25,167 bases of DNA from Entamoeba histolytica HM-1:IMSS (taxonomy: Eukaryota > Evosea > Mastigamoebida > Endamoebidae). The notes beneath the pieces were generated by a model, which was not told the origin of the DNA, did no database searches, and saw only the letters and a list, made by a program, of their open reading frames with translations. A program made the translations under genes and the position numbers. Below, piece by piece: positions 16,132-25,167 of the stretch (positions are counted from its first letter, which is position 1; the number at the start of each line of letters is the position of its first letter). The stretch spans positions 1-25,167 of the forward strand of contig NW_001915093.1 in the NCBI RefSeq assembly GCF_000208925.1, given 5' to 3'.

Positions 16132-17680
16132 TATTTTTTTGTAATTTATTTCTCTTCTTCCACTTATTTTTAACGTCTTTTTAATGAATCTGCAAAAAGA
16201 TATTTATTTTCTATATTTAATTCATTTATTTTATTCTATTATATTCTATTTTGTTTTTTTTTTATTTATCTGTTTATAATTTTAGCATTTTTAATTTATA
16301 TTTCATTCTTTTTTGTATTATATTTAACCATTTGTAAAGAATATTTTCTATTAATAGAAACATAGAACTAATTTTAATAAAAACTATCAGTAAAATACTA
16401 ACTATTAATTATAATACTAAAACCATTAATATATTATTTTCATCTATTGATTAAATATTAGTTAAGGTATTAAGGAAGGTTCAACGAGTAAAAAATGATT
16501 TTGTCTATAAATAAGAATATCGGTGAAGATTAGTTTTTTTTATTTAAATTATGTTGAATCAATGGATTTCATTCTTCATTTTTTTTGTAGCACTAATGAT
16601 GATAAAGTTATAATATAATAAAGATATGCTAATTAATGAATAAACATATAAGAAGAGAAGTTATTTTATTTCAAAAATATTTAAGATAATATGAAATGTT
16701 ATTGATACTGTAAGTTATTGTTATAGAAAAAAAAATTAAATTACTTTCATAAGATATTCATTAGTTGTATAAAAACAAATATCTAATAGAGAAGTAAGAA
16801 ATTTAAAAAATATTGAATAAAGTAACATTATTATAATGAGTAAGAAATAAAAGAAAACAAGAAAACTAAATCATTAAGTCAATTAGATTTTAATTAGATA
16901 ATACATAAAAATTAATTAATTAAGTATTAATAGAATTGTCATATATTCTTCCTAGTTTAGCGGAGACTAATCTCTTCGCTGTTTAAAAAAGAGTAATCTT
17001 TTTGTTTAACCTATCATTTATGTTTTTCTTGCAAAATGAGAAAATCACTTCTTTGCTTTATTTCTTCTTATTAAAGTTTCTCAACCTCCTTCTACATATT
17101 CCTTCTTTTTAATCCTTTGTTTGTTTTCTGCCTTAATTTTAAACATTTTCTTTTTCCTTTTTTCTTTATTTTATGAAAGAGAGAAGAGAGTATTTCATTA
17201 CTACTATATTACTTTGACTAATCTTCTTTTAGTCTTACCCACACTTCATTGGATTCTTATATTACACCATGTAATATTCTACCATAATATCTTGCTACAC
17301 CCTTTGCAGCTTTACCTAATACATTTCTAATTCAAATACACTGTCATAACCAGAAAATAACTGGGAGATTCAAAACATGAATTATATTAATGTTTGTATT
17401 TGGTGTTTCAGACATGCTACCTTCTATATTTTAATTTAATTAATTTTAATACATGTTAAACTATTTAAATTTTAATTCTTATATAATGAAACGAAAATAA
17501 TAATAGAATATATATAAAGAAGAAATAGGAATTACATTTTTTGATATTATAAATTCAGATGATTAAAATCTCTTATAATAATTTATCATTTCTAAATTTT
17601 TTGAATAAAAAACTAAATGATACTAATTGTTTCATTTGTTTTAATCTTTTCAAAAAAAACTTATAAACTTCATTTGCTTC
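16132..17680. other. Long intergenic region
   Basis: About 1.55 kb. Positions 16132-16940 are plain AT-rich spacer. Positions 16940-17400 are pyrimidine-rich and less AT-rich and begin with a hairpin (separate entry). The final 280 bases are AT-rich and should hold the promoter of the LRR gene. A 69-codon plus-strand frame at 17121-17330 has no protein character. No tRNA was seen. Confidence 0.5.
16959..16980. other. Hairpin at the start of a less AT-rich segment
   Basis: AGCGGAGACTAATCTCTTCGCT pairs AGCG with CGCT and GAGA with TCTC around a CTAA loop, with a TT bulge. It marks the edge of a segment (to about 17400) unlike the flanking spacer. That segment could be a transposon (SINE-type) fragment, a small RNA, or old coding sequence; I cannot decide. 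Confidence 0.3.
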
Positions 17681-20600
17681 ATGATAACTCTTGATATTTA
17701 TTCTCTTCAAATTGTTACTCAATACCTAACAAGTAAATATGATTTTATAAATATTATTCAAACTACTAAAAAATACATGTTTATTTTAGATAGATTTAGA
17801 ATAAATCCAATTAGAATTACATCATTTGTAAAGAATTTATTTCATTTTTTAGATACTCAAATTGTTTATTATGAAAATGATTATATTATGCAAAGGGTTG
17901 TTAGATTAATTATTCAATATCCTGTTTCTTATTCAAACATAGCTTCAATAACAAAACAATATAAAGATGTAACTTGTATTTTCAAGAATATAGTTTTAGA
18001 CTCTCTTAATGGTTGTAATAAAAAAATAATTCCTAAAGAAGTTAGTATTCTTGGAGATAGTTGTTTTGAAGGAGAAAGGATTAAGGTAATAACAATACCA
18101 AACACAATAAAAGAGATTAGAACATCTTGTTTTTCTGAATGTGGAATTAGGAGTATAAAGATTCCAAATTCTGTTACACAAATAAAATCATTTGCTTTTT
18201 CAAATTGTAGGTCTTTAACAAAAGTTGAATTACCTTCATTTCTTACTTCAATTGAAAATAATGTTTTTAAAGGATGTGTTAAATTAAAAGAAATTGATAT
18301 TCCTAATTCAGTTAGCTCTCTTAGAAATGGATGTTTTTCTGAAAGTGGTATAAGAATGTTTGAGATTACTTCACAATTTCAATTTATTGATGAAAATATT
18401 TTTTGTATGTCTTTATTAAGAAAAATATCATTTACTGGAGTGAAACAAATTCCTAATGGAATATGTAGTGGATGTTTTCATCTTACTAGTGTTATAATGG
18501 ATGATGTAGTAGAATGTATTTTTGATTGTGCATTTGAACAATGTATTGAACTTAAAAATATTAATTTTTCATCTAATTTAAAATTTATAGGAAATAGTGC
18601 ATTTTTTGGATGTGCATTTAATAAAATTATTCTTCCAGATAATTTAGAATTTATAGGTGAGTTATGTTTTGCAAATTGTAAGAATTTAACTGAACTACGA
18701 GTTTTATCAAAACAATGTATCATTGGAGATAGAGTCTTTTTCTCAGACATTAAATTAAAAGTACTTGAACTTCCATTAAAAGATGGGAAATATACTTTTC
18801 CAGTAAGTAAAGATGAAAAGAAAATATTTAAAAGAAATGGAATAGAATGTATTAATATTCTACTTGATCAAGAATATGTTGAACCAATTGAATTATTAAA
18901 TACAAATAAACAAATTAGAAATATTCAAGAGTTTGGAGAGTCTATGTCAACATCTATTTGTATTTTAAATTCTGCATATAGACTTGATGGTAATTTATTG
19001 AGTTCATGTTATTGTGAAGAAATGATTTTTCCAAAAGGAATTATTAAAATTGATGATAGTTATATACCATCACCAAATCTTACTAAGATTGTATTACCAG
19101 AATGTATTGAAGTTTTACATCAAGAACAAATTGGTTATTTAAAAGGGCTTAAGATTATTGAAATTCCTACTTCTGTTACTAGAATAGAAAAATGGTGTTT
19201 TAATGCATTAGATAAATTGGAGTCATTACAAATTCCTTCTTCTGTTAAAATACTTAAAAATGATTTTATTATTGATTGTTCTTCATTAACTGAATTAAAT
19301 TGGAATAATAAAGAACCTATTATGAAAGAATCATTTAATTATTTAATATATACTCAACTAAAAAAATCAAATATTCATTTCACAAAATTTAATTTAAATG
19401 GTTTAGATGGAATTGATCCACTTCATTTCACTATTACTGAACCTATTGTATTTCAACAAGATGATTTTAATGAACAAATTTCTAAATTTACAATACTCCC
19501 AAATAATCTAATAGAAATTAATGGATCAAATACAATAAATGAAACTTTAACTTCAATTACAATCCCTTCTTCTGTTACTTCAATAGGTAAATATGCTTTT
19601 GTTGATTTTATAAATTTGAAGGAGATATATTTACCTGAAAATGAAATAGAATTTGATGACTGTATGTTCAAAGGATGTACTTCACTTAGTGTTATTAAGT
19701 CAAAAAACCCAAAAAATCTTCAAATAAACTTTCACAGTGAAATTATAAACATATTAAAAGATTTTGGATATAATTTTCAATATAATAAAAGGGTTATTAA
19801 AAACTATCATCCATCTAATTATTATGAAGAAAATTATTCAATACAAAACTTTTGTTTAACTAATGTACAATCAATTGATAATGAAGCCTTTTTTTATTTC
19901 ACTACTATTACTCATATATCTTTTTCTAATGAATTAATATCAATTGGAGATACTGCTTTTAGACAATGTTCTATGTTGAAAACTATTCAAATTCCTTCAA
20001 CAGTAACATTTATTGGAGAGTCATGTTTCGAGTGTTGTTCATCTTTATCTTCAATAAAAATTGAAAATCCTTTTGTTGATTGTGGAAACTATTGTTTTAG
20101 TCATTGTGTTGGTTTAACTTCAATCCCATTAATATATAAACTTAGTGTTGGTATCTTTGAATATTGTGAATCGCTTCAATACATTTCATTATTGGATGGT
20201 GTTAAAGAACTTTCTTCTGGTTGTTTTAGTCATTGTATTTCTCTTAAAGATATTTCAATTCCACATAGTGTGACAACAATAAGAAGATATTGCTTCAGTG
20301 AATGTTTCTCTCTTACATCTATAGACATTCCAGCAGAAATAAAGTTGATTGAATTAGGGGCTTTTTATGATTGTAAAAATCTGAGAAAAGTTATAATGAA
20401 AAATGAACATATTGAACTTGGAGATCATTTGTTTGATGGCTGTACTTCACTTGACACTATTTCAATTAATGGTGTTTGTATTAAATCAATTTACATGGAA
20501 ACATCTTATTCACAATACAAATACTTTCATTCAAAAGGAATTAATTGTAAAAGAGTTTCATTAAGTCGAAGAGAAAGAATCGAAAATGGATTTTTTGCTG

Positions 20601-21028
20601 TGATGAATAAAAATATAGTTAGAATAGATGAATGTTGTTTTGGTGGGTGTGTTGAATTTACTAAACTTACTATTCCAAGTAATATCACCGAAATAGGATC
20701 TTTTTGTTTTAAAGATTGTCTCAGTCTTCAATCTATTGTACTTCCGTCTTCAATAACTTCAATACCACCTTATTGTTTTGACAATTGCACTAGTCTAACT
20801 TCAATTGAAATCCCTTCTACTATTAAAAAGTTTGGTGATAAATGTTTCAGTGGGTGTGTATTATTAAAAAATGATAAAATACCTAATGAATGTTTTAAAA
20901 CAGTTAATATTGAAGGGGTTGAAGAAAATAATAACTCTCAGTACAACAGTGAAGAAGATGGGATTGAAGAAGATGGGATTGAAGAAGATGAAATTGAAGA
21001 AGATATTGTGGATGATGAATTGTTTTAA
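17681..21028 (+). CDS. BspA-like leucine-rich repeat protein (LRR_5 / TpLRR type)
   Basis: The 1115-residue protein begins with a helical, F-box-like N-terminal segment (LDIYSLQIVTQYLTSKYDFI) seen in Entamoeba LRR proteins. From about residue 125 to 1075 there are many LRR units of roughly 23 residues, with signatures such as IPNSVTQIKSFAFSNCRSL and CFSECFSLTSIDIPAEI. The repeats fall in several clusters separated by less regular blocks (around 370-430 and 660-700). The BspA-like family is large in Entamoeba and Trichomonas, and members can lie at the cell surface despite lacking a signal peptide; none is seen here. The C-terminus is acidic, with the repeat EEDGI, and ends DDELF. Partners are unknown. 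No intron is needed. Confidence 0.93.
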   Translation: MITLDIYSLQIVTQYLTSKYDFINIIQTTKKYMFILDRFRINPIRITSFVKNLFHFLDTQIVYYENDYIMQRVVRLIIQYPVSYSNIASITKQYKDVTCIFKNIVLDSLNGCNKKIIPKEVSILGDSCFEGERIKVITIPNTIKEIRTSCFSECGIRSIKIPNSVTQIKSFAFSNCRSLTKVELPSFLTSIENNVFKGCVKLKEIDIPNSVSSLRNGCFSESGIRMFEITSQFQFIDENIFCMSLLRKISFTGVKQIPNGICSGCFHLTSVIMDDVVECIFDCAFEQCIELKNINFSSNLKFIGNSAFFGCAFNKIILPDNLEFIGELCFANCKNLTELRVLSKQCIIGDRVFFSDIKLKVLELPLKDGKYTFPVSKDEKKIFKRNGIECINILLDQEYVEPIELLNTNKQIRNIQEFGESMSTSICILNSAYRLDGNLLSSCYCEEMIFPKGIIKIDDSYIPSPNLTKIVLPECIEVLHQEQIGYLKGLKIIEIPTSVTRIEKWCFNALDKLESLQIPSSVKILKNDFIIDCSSLTELNWNNKEPIMKESFNYLIYTQLKKSNIHFTKFNLNGLDGIDPLHFTITEPIVFQQDDFNEQISKFTILPNNLIEINGSNTINETLTSITIPSSVTSIGKYAFVDFINLKEIYLPENEIEFDDCMFKGCTSLSVIKSKNPKNLQINFHSEIINILKDFGYNFQYNKRVIKNYHPSNYYEENYSIQNFCLTNVQSIDNEAFFYFTTITHISFSNELISIGDTAFRQCSMLKTIQIPSTVTFIGESCFECCSSLSSIKIENPFVDCGNYCFSHCVGLTSIPLIYKLSVGIFEYCESLQYISLLDGVKELSSGCFSHCISLKDISIPHSVTTIRRYCFSECFSLTSIDIPAEIKLIELGAFYDCKNLRKVIMKNEHIELGDHLFDGCTSLDTISINGVCIKSIYMETSYSQYKYFHSKGINCKRVSLSRRERIENGFFAVMNKNIVRIDECCFGGCVEFTKLTIPSNITEIGSFCFKDCLSLQSIVLPSSITSIPPYCFDNCTSLTSIEIPSTIKKFGDKCFSGCVLLKNDKIPNECFKTVNIEGVEENNNSQYNSEEDGIEEDGIEEDEIEEDIVDDELF
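20951..20995 (+). repeat. 15-bp repeat coding for EEDGI units
   Basis: gaagaagatgggatt occurs twice in tandem (20951-20980), followed by a variant copy ending gaaatt (20981-20995). It lies in the acidic tail of the LRR protein. Confidence 0.85.
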
Positions 21029-21432
21029 TAGGACGTTTACTCGAAAATATTATTTCCTGTTTTATGTTATTACAAATCTTTTTCAAATAGAAGTTTTAGT
21101 TTGACTAATAAAAATAATTGAATTACATATATTTTTTATTTAAGTCATCTTGTCAATTAGTTTTTTGTTAAGACTCAGAATGTTAATTAATTAATTATAA
21201 CCAGAAAACTTTCTCTTTCAAATACACATCAGGTTATAGGGTTTATAATAAATTGTATTATATTAAAGAATATAACACTTTATTTAAATATTGAAATGTA
21301 TATCATCATTTTAGTCTTATGATTCCAACAAAAAAAAATGAAAACGTAACTTATAAGTGGTGATAATAATAAAGATGTGATAGTTATTGAAACATTTTAT
21401 TTAAAGTTATAAATAAAAATAAATATTTTCAA
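21029..21432. other. Intergenic region between convergent genes
   Basis: About 400 bases hold the 3' ends of the LRR gene and of the SREHP-like gene. It is AT-rich. I see no coding frame, RNA or repeat. Confidence 0.6.
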
Positions 21433-22628
21433 TTAGAAGAATAAAAATGTAACAGCAATACCAAGCATAATAAATGTACATAACGCACTATCAATATTCT
21501 TGTGATTGTTTAAATCATCGTCTGATTTACTTTCTGAACTATCGGAACTACTTGTTGTTTTATTGTCTGTTTCTTTATTTCCTTTATCTTTTTGTCCATT
21601 TTGATTATTCATTCCATCTTTTTGTTCATCAGTTCCTTTACTGTCTTTTCCATTTTCTTCACTATCTCCTTTACCATCATCCTTTTTATCTTCTCCAGTT
21701 GGTCCATCTTTATTTGGTTGTTCTTTTTGTCCATTATTTGGACTTTGTTCGGTGCTTCCTTTATCATCTTTTCCATTTTCTCCAGCACTTCCATTTTGCC
21801 CTTCTTTCCCTGATGTATTAGAACCATCTGTTCCCTTATTTTCTTGTTCATTATTATCAGCTGATCCAGGTTTTTCACCTTGTTGGCTTTGTTCAGAACT
21901 TCCTGTTCCACTATCTTTTGTAGATACTTCTCCTTTTCCTGTTTTGTTATGATCTACTGTTTCATCTTTTTTAGTGTCTCCTTTATCTACATTTCCTGTA
22001 TTTTCTGTATTTGTTACTGGATTTGTATTTCCATTGTCATGACTATCTGCTGCTTTACCATCTTTTTCTTCGGTTTCTTGTTTCGCTTTTTCTGGACCTT
22101 CATTATCATTTGTTTTACCAACTCCTGAAACTTTACTGTCTGTGCCTTCTGCTTCAGTGACTCTTTGTGCGTCTGTTTTTGTTTCAGTACTTTCTGTTTT
22201 TTTATCACCTGTCTCTGGTTGTCCTGTTATACCACTTCCTGTCCCTTTATCTTCCTTAGTTATTGAACTTCCTCCTTCAGCTATTGTTTGTTTACTTTCT
22301 TGTCCAACACTAGTTGCAGTACTTTCTTTGCCATTAATTGCTTGTTCATTTTTTTTACTTGGTGTTCCACTTTCTATATTTGATTCTTGCAACTCTTCTT
22401 TGGGGTTTGACACTTTTTGATCACCAGTTGTTCCAGCAGTTGGTTCTTCTGCTCCTTTATCCGTTGTAAGTTTCTCATCTACACCAGTTTCACCTTTTAA
22501 ATGTATATTATGTAGATTAAACAGTCTTTTGTGTTGTTTTGAATATATTTGTGTGTGTGTATTACTTTTGTATTGTTAATAATTTCTGTTGCATTAGTAA
22601 TTACAATAAACAATAGAAATATAAACAT
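21433..22628 (-). CDS. SREHP-like low-complexity surface protein, frame broken near 5' end
   Basis: The long frame (open 22575-21433) has no ATG until very near its end, so it must start elsewhere. ATG 22628 begins a signal peptide MFIFLLFIVITNA followed by TEIINNTKV, in another frame that stops at 22497. The two frames overlap at 22575-22497 around an (AC)5 tract. Loss of two bases, a -1 shift or a 29-nt intron would join them. The body is Gly/Ser/Thr/Lys/Glu/Asn/Asp/Gln-rich and disordered (for example SAGENGKDDKGSTEQS). The C-terminus DSALCTFIMLGIAVTFLFF is a hydrophobic GPI-anchor-like signal. Signal peptide, hydrophilic repeats and tail match the layout of the Entamoeba serine-rich surface protein SREHP; this is resemblance, not proof of orthology. 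It may be a pseudogene, a variable-phase gene or a sequencing error. Confidence 0.65.
22551..22560 (-). repeat. (AC)5 dinucleotide tract at the frame switch
   Basis: The plus strand reads gtgtgtgtgt. The tract lies in the only stretch where both the signal-peptide frame and the body frame are open. Contracting it by one unit (2 bases) would put them in phase. Confidence 0.85.
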
Positions 22629-23966
22629 TGAATGAAATGTATTTCAGTTCTTCTCTTTAAATATACTCTCTTCTTTTTCTATTATTATCTTTTATTTTCA
22701 TTTTATTTCTTAATGACTCGACTATTTCATTCTTCATTTCATCATATCATCATATTATTGTATTTTGAACTTCAACAATAAATAGAATGAAATGAAATAG
22801 TAAATTGAAATTCACTTCATTTTTGTAATTTATTCAACAAAATTAAATAAACATTCAATTTAATAAATAAATCATAAACAATAACAACAATAATGAATGA
22901 AATGAATAATAATTTCAATTCATAATTCAAATCATTATTATTTTAAGAATATATTCATCATTTATTGATTATTCATTTTAACTTGTTTCTTATTCTAATT
23001 TTATCATAAAATGATTCAAATGAATAAAACAAGAATATGAATAAGAGTAATAACATGAACAAATGATTATTTAGTCAATATTAGAATTTATTATTTGATG
23101 AATATATTAATTATTATCAACATTTTTGTATTAAAACTCAAACACATAATTTGTTGATAATAATTTATTTGGTTTTGTGTTTCAAGTCAACCATGATAAT
23201 ATAAATATAAAGTAACACAGACTATAAAACAAAGTTATAAATATAATGATAAAATGTATATTAATTTATAAACAGTTGATAAATAAATGATCAAATAAAG
23301 TTAATTTATAAGCAATAAGTAATGATACAATATATAATGAAAAAAAATGAATATAACATAAAATAAAAACATAAAAACAAAAGATAATAAGAAATAAGAA
23401 TGATGAAATAATCCAAATAATTCAAAATAAAAGATGATAAAGAAAGAAGAAATGAAATAAACAAAAGAATTATATAATAAAGTATATGAAAATAAAGAAT
23501 GAAAAGAATAGAAATAAAATAAGAAATAGAGAATAAGAATAAACATAAATATTTTAATACTAAATAAAGAGAATAATAAAGAAAAGAAATAAGAAATAAA
23601 AATATCAATTAAAAATAAATGGATATAATATAAAATGATATAAATACAAATGAAAAAGCAAGAATAAAAGAATAAATATGAATAATAATTAAATCTCAAT
23701 TCAAATTAAATACAAAATAAATGATGATAATTTTATTAATTATATAATATCATTTCACTAATTAATTCTTATATTATTTAAAATATTCTTTATTTCTGTT
23801 AGTCTTTATTTTTTATACAAATGTATCATTTTATTTCAATTTATCTGTAATGTAGTATTTCTTATTCTTCTTTTCTTTATTAAAATCATTATATTTATTC
23901 TTTTATTTATTATCATTTTCTTCTTATAAACCATAAAATAATTTGTATTAAATTATCTTGTTTGTT
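22629..23966. other. Long AT-rich region with inverted and low-complexity repeats
   Basis: About 1.3 kb. Near 22722-22800 is an imperfect inverted repeat: CTATTTCATT at 22722-22731 pairs with AATGAAATAG at 22791-22800. Then comes AT-rich spacer, and from about 23340 to 23690 the A-rich block also seen at 1-420. Positions 23700-23966 are T-rich and include the 3' end of the peroxiredoxin gene. Two long minus-strand frames (23301-23699) exist only because the A-rich strand lacks reverse stop codons. Confidence 0.55.
23340..23690. repeat. A-rich, TT-poor low-complexity block, second copy
   Basis: It has the same style as 1-420: A-rich with isolated T and G, and few TT or C. It shares the 16-mer aataaatatgaataat (23671-23686 and 405-420) near its right edge. 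Not coding. Confidence 0.55.
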
Positions 23967-24668
23967 TTAATGTGCTGTTAAATATTTCTTAATTCCATCT
24001 GGTGTTGGTTCAATGGTGTCTTTGCCTGGTTTCCAATTGAGTGGACAAACTGCTCCATGTTCATCACTGAATTGAATTGCTTTAACTATTCTGATTGTTT
24101 CTTCCGTTGATCTTCCAATTCCATCATCATTCATTTGAATGTATCTTACTTTTCCTTTATCATCAATGATGACATATCCTCTTCTTGCAATTCCTGCTTC
24201 GACATTTAACATTCCATATTTGATAGAAATGCATCTCTTAATATCTGATACTAATGGGAATGTCAACTTTCCTACTCCTCCTTTACTTTTATCTGCTTCA
24301 CACCATGCTTGATGACAATAAACTGAATCTACACTCACTCCAATAACTTCACAATTGATTTCTTTCAATTGTCCTGCAAGTTCACTATATCCAATCATTT
24401 CTGTTGGACAAACAAATGTCCAATCCAATGGATAAAACAACAATACAACATATTTTCCTTTATATTCATTAATATCAATCTCTTTGATTGAACCACATGG
24501 ACAATATGCTGGTGCTTTAAATTCTGGTGCTTCTTTTCCAATTTGTGCTTTTTCAAATGTGTTTATAAATTTCTTAAATGCTTTTATTCTTGGACAACAA
24601 CATTCTTTACAACATTCTTTCTCTTGACATTCTTTTTTACAACACTCTTTTTGTTGATTGCAAGACAT
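23967..24668 (-). CDS. 2-Cys peroxiredoxin with Cys-rich N-terminal extension (Eh29 type)
   Basis: The 233-residue protein reduces hydrogen peroxide, peroxynitrite and alkyl hydroperoxides, with reductant supplied by thioredoxin. The peroxidatic cysteine is C87 in FYPLDWTFVCPTE; the resolving cysteine is C208 in HGAVCPLNWKPG. A GGVG (130-133) corresponds to the GGLG motif, but the C-terminal YF motif is absent (it ends KKYLTAH), which in the family goes with resistance to over-oxidation. Residues 1-25 form an extra leader with nine cysteines in KECC/KECQ-type repeats, the hallmark of the Entamoeba 29-kDa antigen. It is the main peroxide defence of this catalase-lacking parasite, reported in cytosol, nucleus and at the surface. 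The assignment is firm. Confidence 0.97.
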   Translation of the reverse strand: MSCNQQKECCKKECQEKECCKECCCPRIKAFKKFINTFEKAQIGKEAPEFKAPAYCPCGSIKEIDINEYKGKYVVLLFYPLDWTFVCPTEMIGYSELAGQLKEINCEVIGVSVDSVYCHQAWCEADKSKGGVGKLTFPLVSDIKRCISIKYGMLNVEAGIARRGYVIIDDKGKVRYIQMNDDGIGRSTEETIRIVKAIQFSDEHGAVCPLNWKPGKDTIEPTPDGIKKYLTAH

Positions 24669-25167
24669 TTGACTGATTGAATTGATGAGATTGTGGTGAT
24701 GATGAGATGTTTAAATGACAAATGAACTACCAAAATCATCTTTACTTAACTAAAATAAAAATGTCGTCATCATCACTTCTGCATTATTCTCATTATGGTA
24801 ATTATTCAATTTTCAAACAACTTATAATGAAAGAACTGGTAAATATAAAACAAAAATGACAAGATAAAAAGAAGAAAACGGAGATACACACATCCACACA
24901 TTCTAAATGAATCTAATGAAGAATAAGATGAGGAGAAAGAGAAATGTATTGGAACAAAACACCAATAAGAAATAAGAAATAGAAAAGAAATAACAACTAG
25001 AAATAATAATGATATGAATAAGAATATTGAAAATGGCATAATAGAATAAATTTCAAATATATAAACATAAAGAAGAAATAATGATTTACAAATAAATAGA
25101 AAATGAATAAAACAAAAGAATATAATAAGAAATAATATAAAACAATAAGAAATGTATTATCAACGAA
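24669..25167. other. Peroxiredoxin upstream region and A-rich low-complexity block
   Basis: The first 170 bases hold the peroxiredoxin promoter, with several gatgat/catcat stretches. From about 24840 to the end the sequence is again A-rich and TT-poor. It includes taaaacaaaagaatataataagaa near 25109-25132, almost the same as taaaacaaaagaataataagaa near 25-46. No gene is supported; the 77-codon minus-strand frame is a composition artefact. Confidence 0.5.
24709..24718 (-). promoter_or_regulatory. TATA-like element of the peroxiredoxin gene
   Basis: The minus strand reads CATTTAAACA, similar to the Entamoeba TATA-like core. It lies about 40-50 bases upstream of ATG 24668. Confidence 0.35.

Noticed and set aside
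17121..17330. 69-codon plus-strand frame
   Set aside because: No domain, no coding-like composition and a start inside T-rich spacer.
21474..22420. Several plus-strand frames opposite the SREHP-like gene
   Set aside because: Antisense shadows of a stop-poor, low-complexity coding region.
23301..23699. Two long minus-strand hydrophobic frames, which could be taken for a membrane protein
   Set aside because: The A-rich, TT-poor plus strand lacks TTA, CTA and TCA, so the reverse strand has no stops by composition alone; residues are only Phe, Tyr, Ile, Leu and Ser.
24806..25039. 77-codon minus-strand hydrophobic frame
   Set aside because: Same composition artefact as at 23301-23699.
1..25167. 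tRNA, rRNA, CRISPR array or intact LINE/reverse transcriptase
   Set aside because: None seen on either strand by eye; no cloverleaf, spaced repeat array or RT motif was found.

Overview
This window looks like a chromosomal segment of an Entamoeba species, probably the E. histolytica/E. dispar group. The evidence is a very AT-rich sequence, short intergenic gaps, tiny 5' leaders, small introns that begin GTTTGT and end TAG, and several family-level markers: a Cys-rich-leader 2-Cys peroxiredoxin of the Eh29 type, a giant BspA-like leucine-rich repeat protein, and an SREHP-like low-complexity surface protein. I could not run a search, so the species is not fixed.

Layout. Positions 1-420 are an A-rich, almost TT-free low-complexity block. 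Positions 640-1550 hold decayed coding relics. At 2328-2717 on the minus strand there is a compact two-exon gene for a chromodomain plus chromo-shadow (HP1-like) protein. It is head-to-head with a secreted protein carrying 119 consecutive aspartates (2829-3692). Next are prefoldin subunit 2 with one intron (3815-4248), an ER-retained AGR/TXNDC12-like thioredoxin-fold protein without active-site cysteines (minus, 4387-4860) and, divergent from it, a DENN-domain protein (4979-6328). Positions 6330-11852 hold three coiled-coil proteins, one EEPK(A/E) repeat protein and a possible C/D snoRNA.

A 1.46-kb gap with minus-strand relics precedes a membrane-anchored glycerophosphodiester phosphodiesterase (minus, 13313-14455). 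It is divergent from a Cys-rich type I membrane protein (14582-15388) that resembles a transmembrane-kinase ectodomain without its kinase. A small ribbon-helix-helix-like protein (15847-16131) follows. Its upstream region carries two inverted-repeat pairs of GGGGAAA/TTTCCCC, striking in DNA this AT-rich. After a 1.5-kb gap come the BspA-like LRR protein (17681-21028), the SREHP-like surface protein (minus, 21433-22628, frame broken near its 5' end), more A-rich low-complexity DNA and the peroxiredoxin (minus, 23967-24668).

The genes do not form one pathway. Recurrent themes are surface or secretory proteins, compact head-to-head gene pairs sharing 111-126 bp, and expanded low-complexity repeats. 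The most notable observations are the intron-split HP1-like gene, the ribbon-helix-helix gene with operator-like inverted repeats, and the frame switch next to an (AC)5 tract in the SREHP-like gene.
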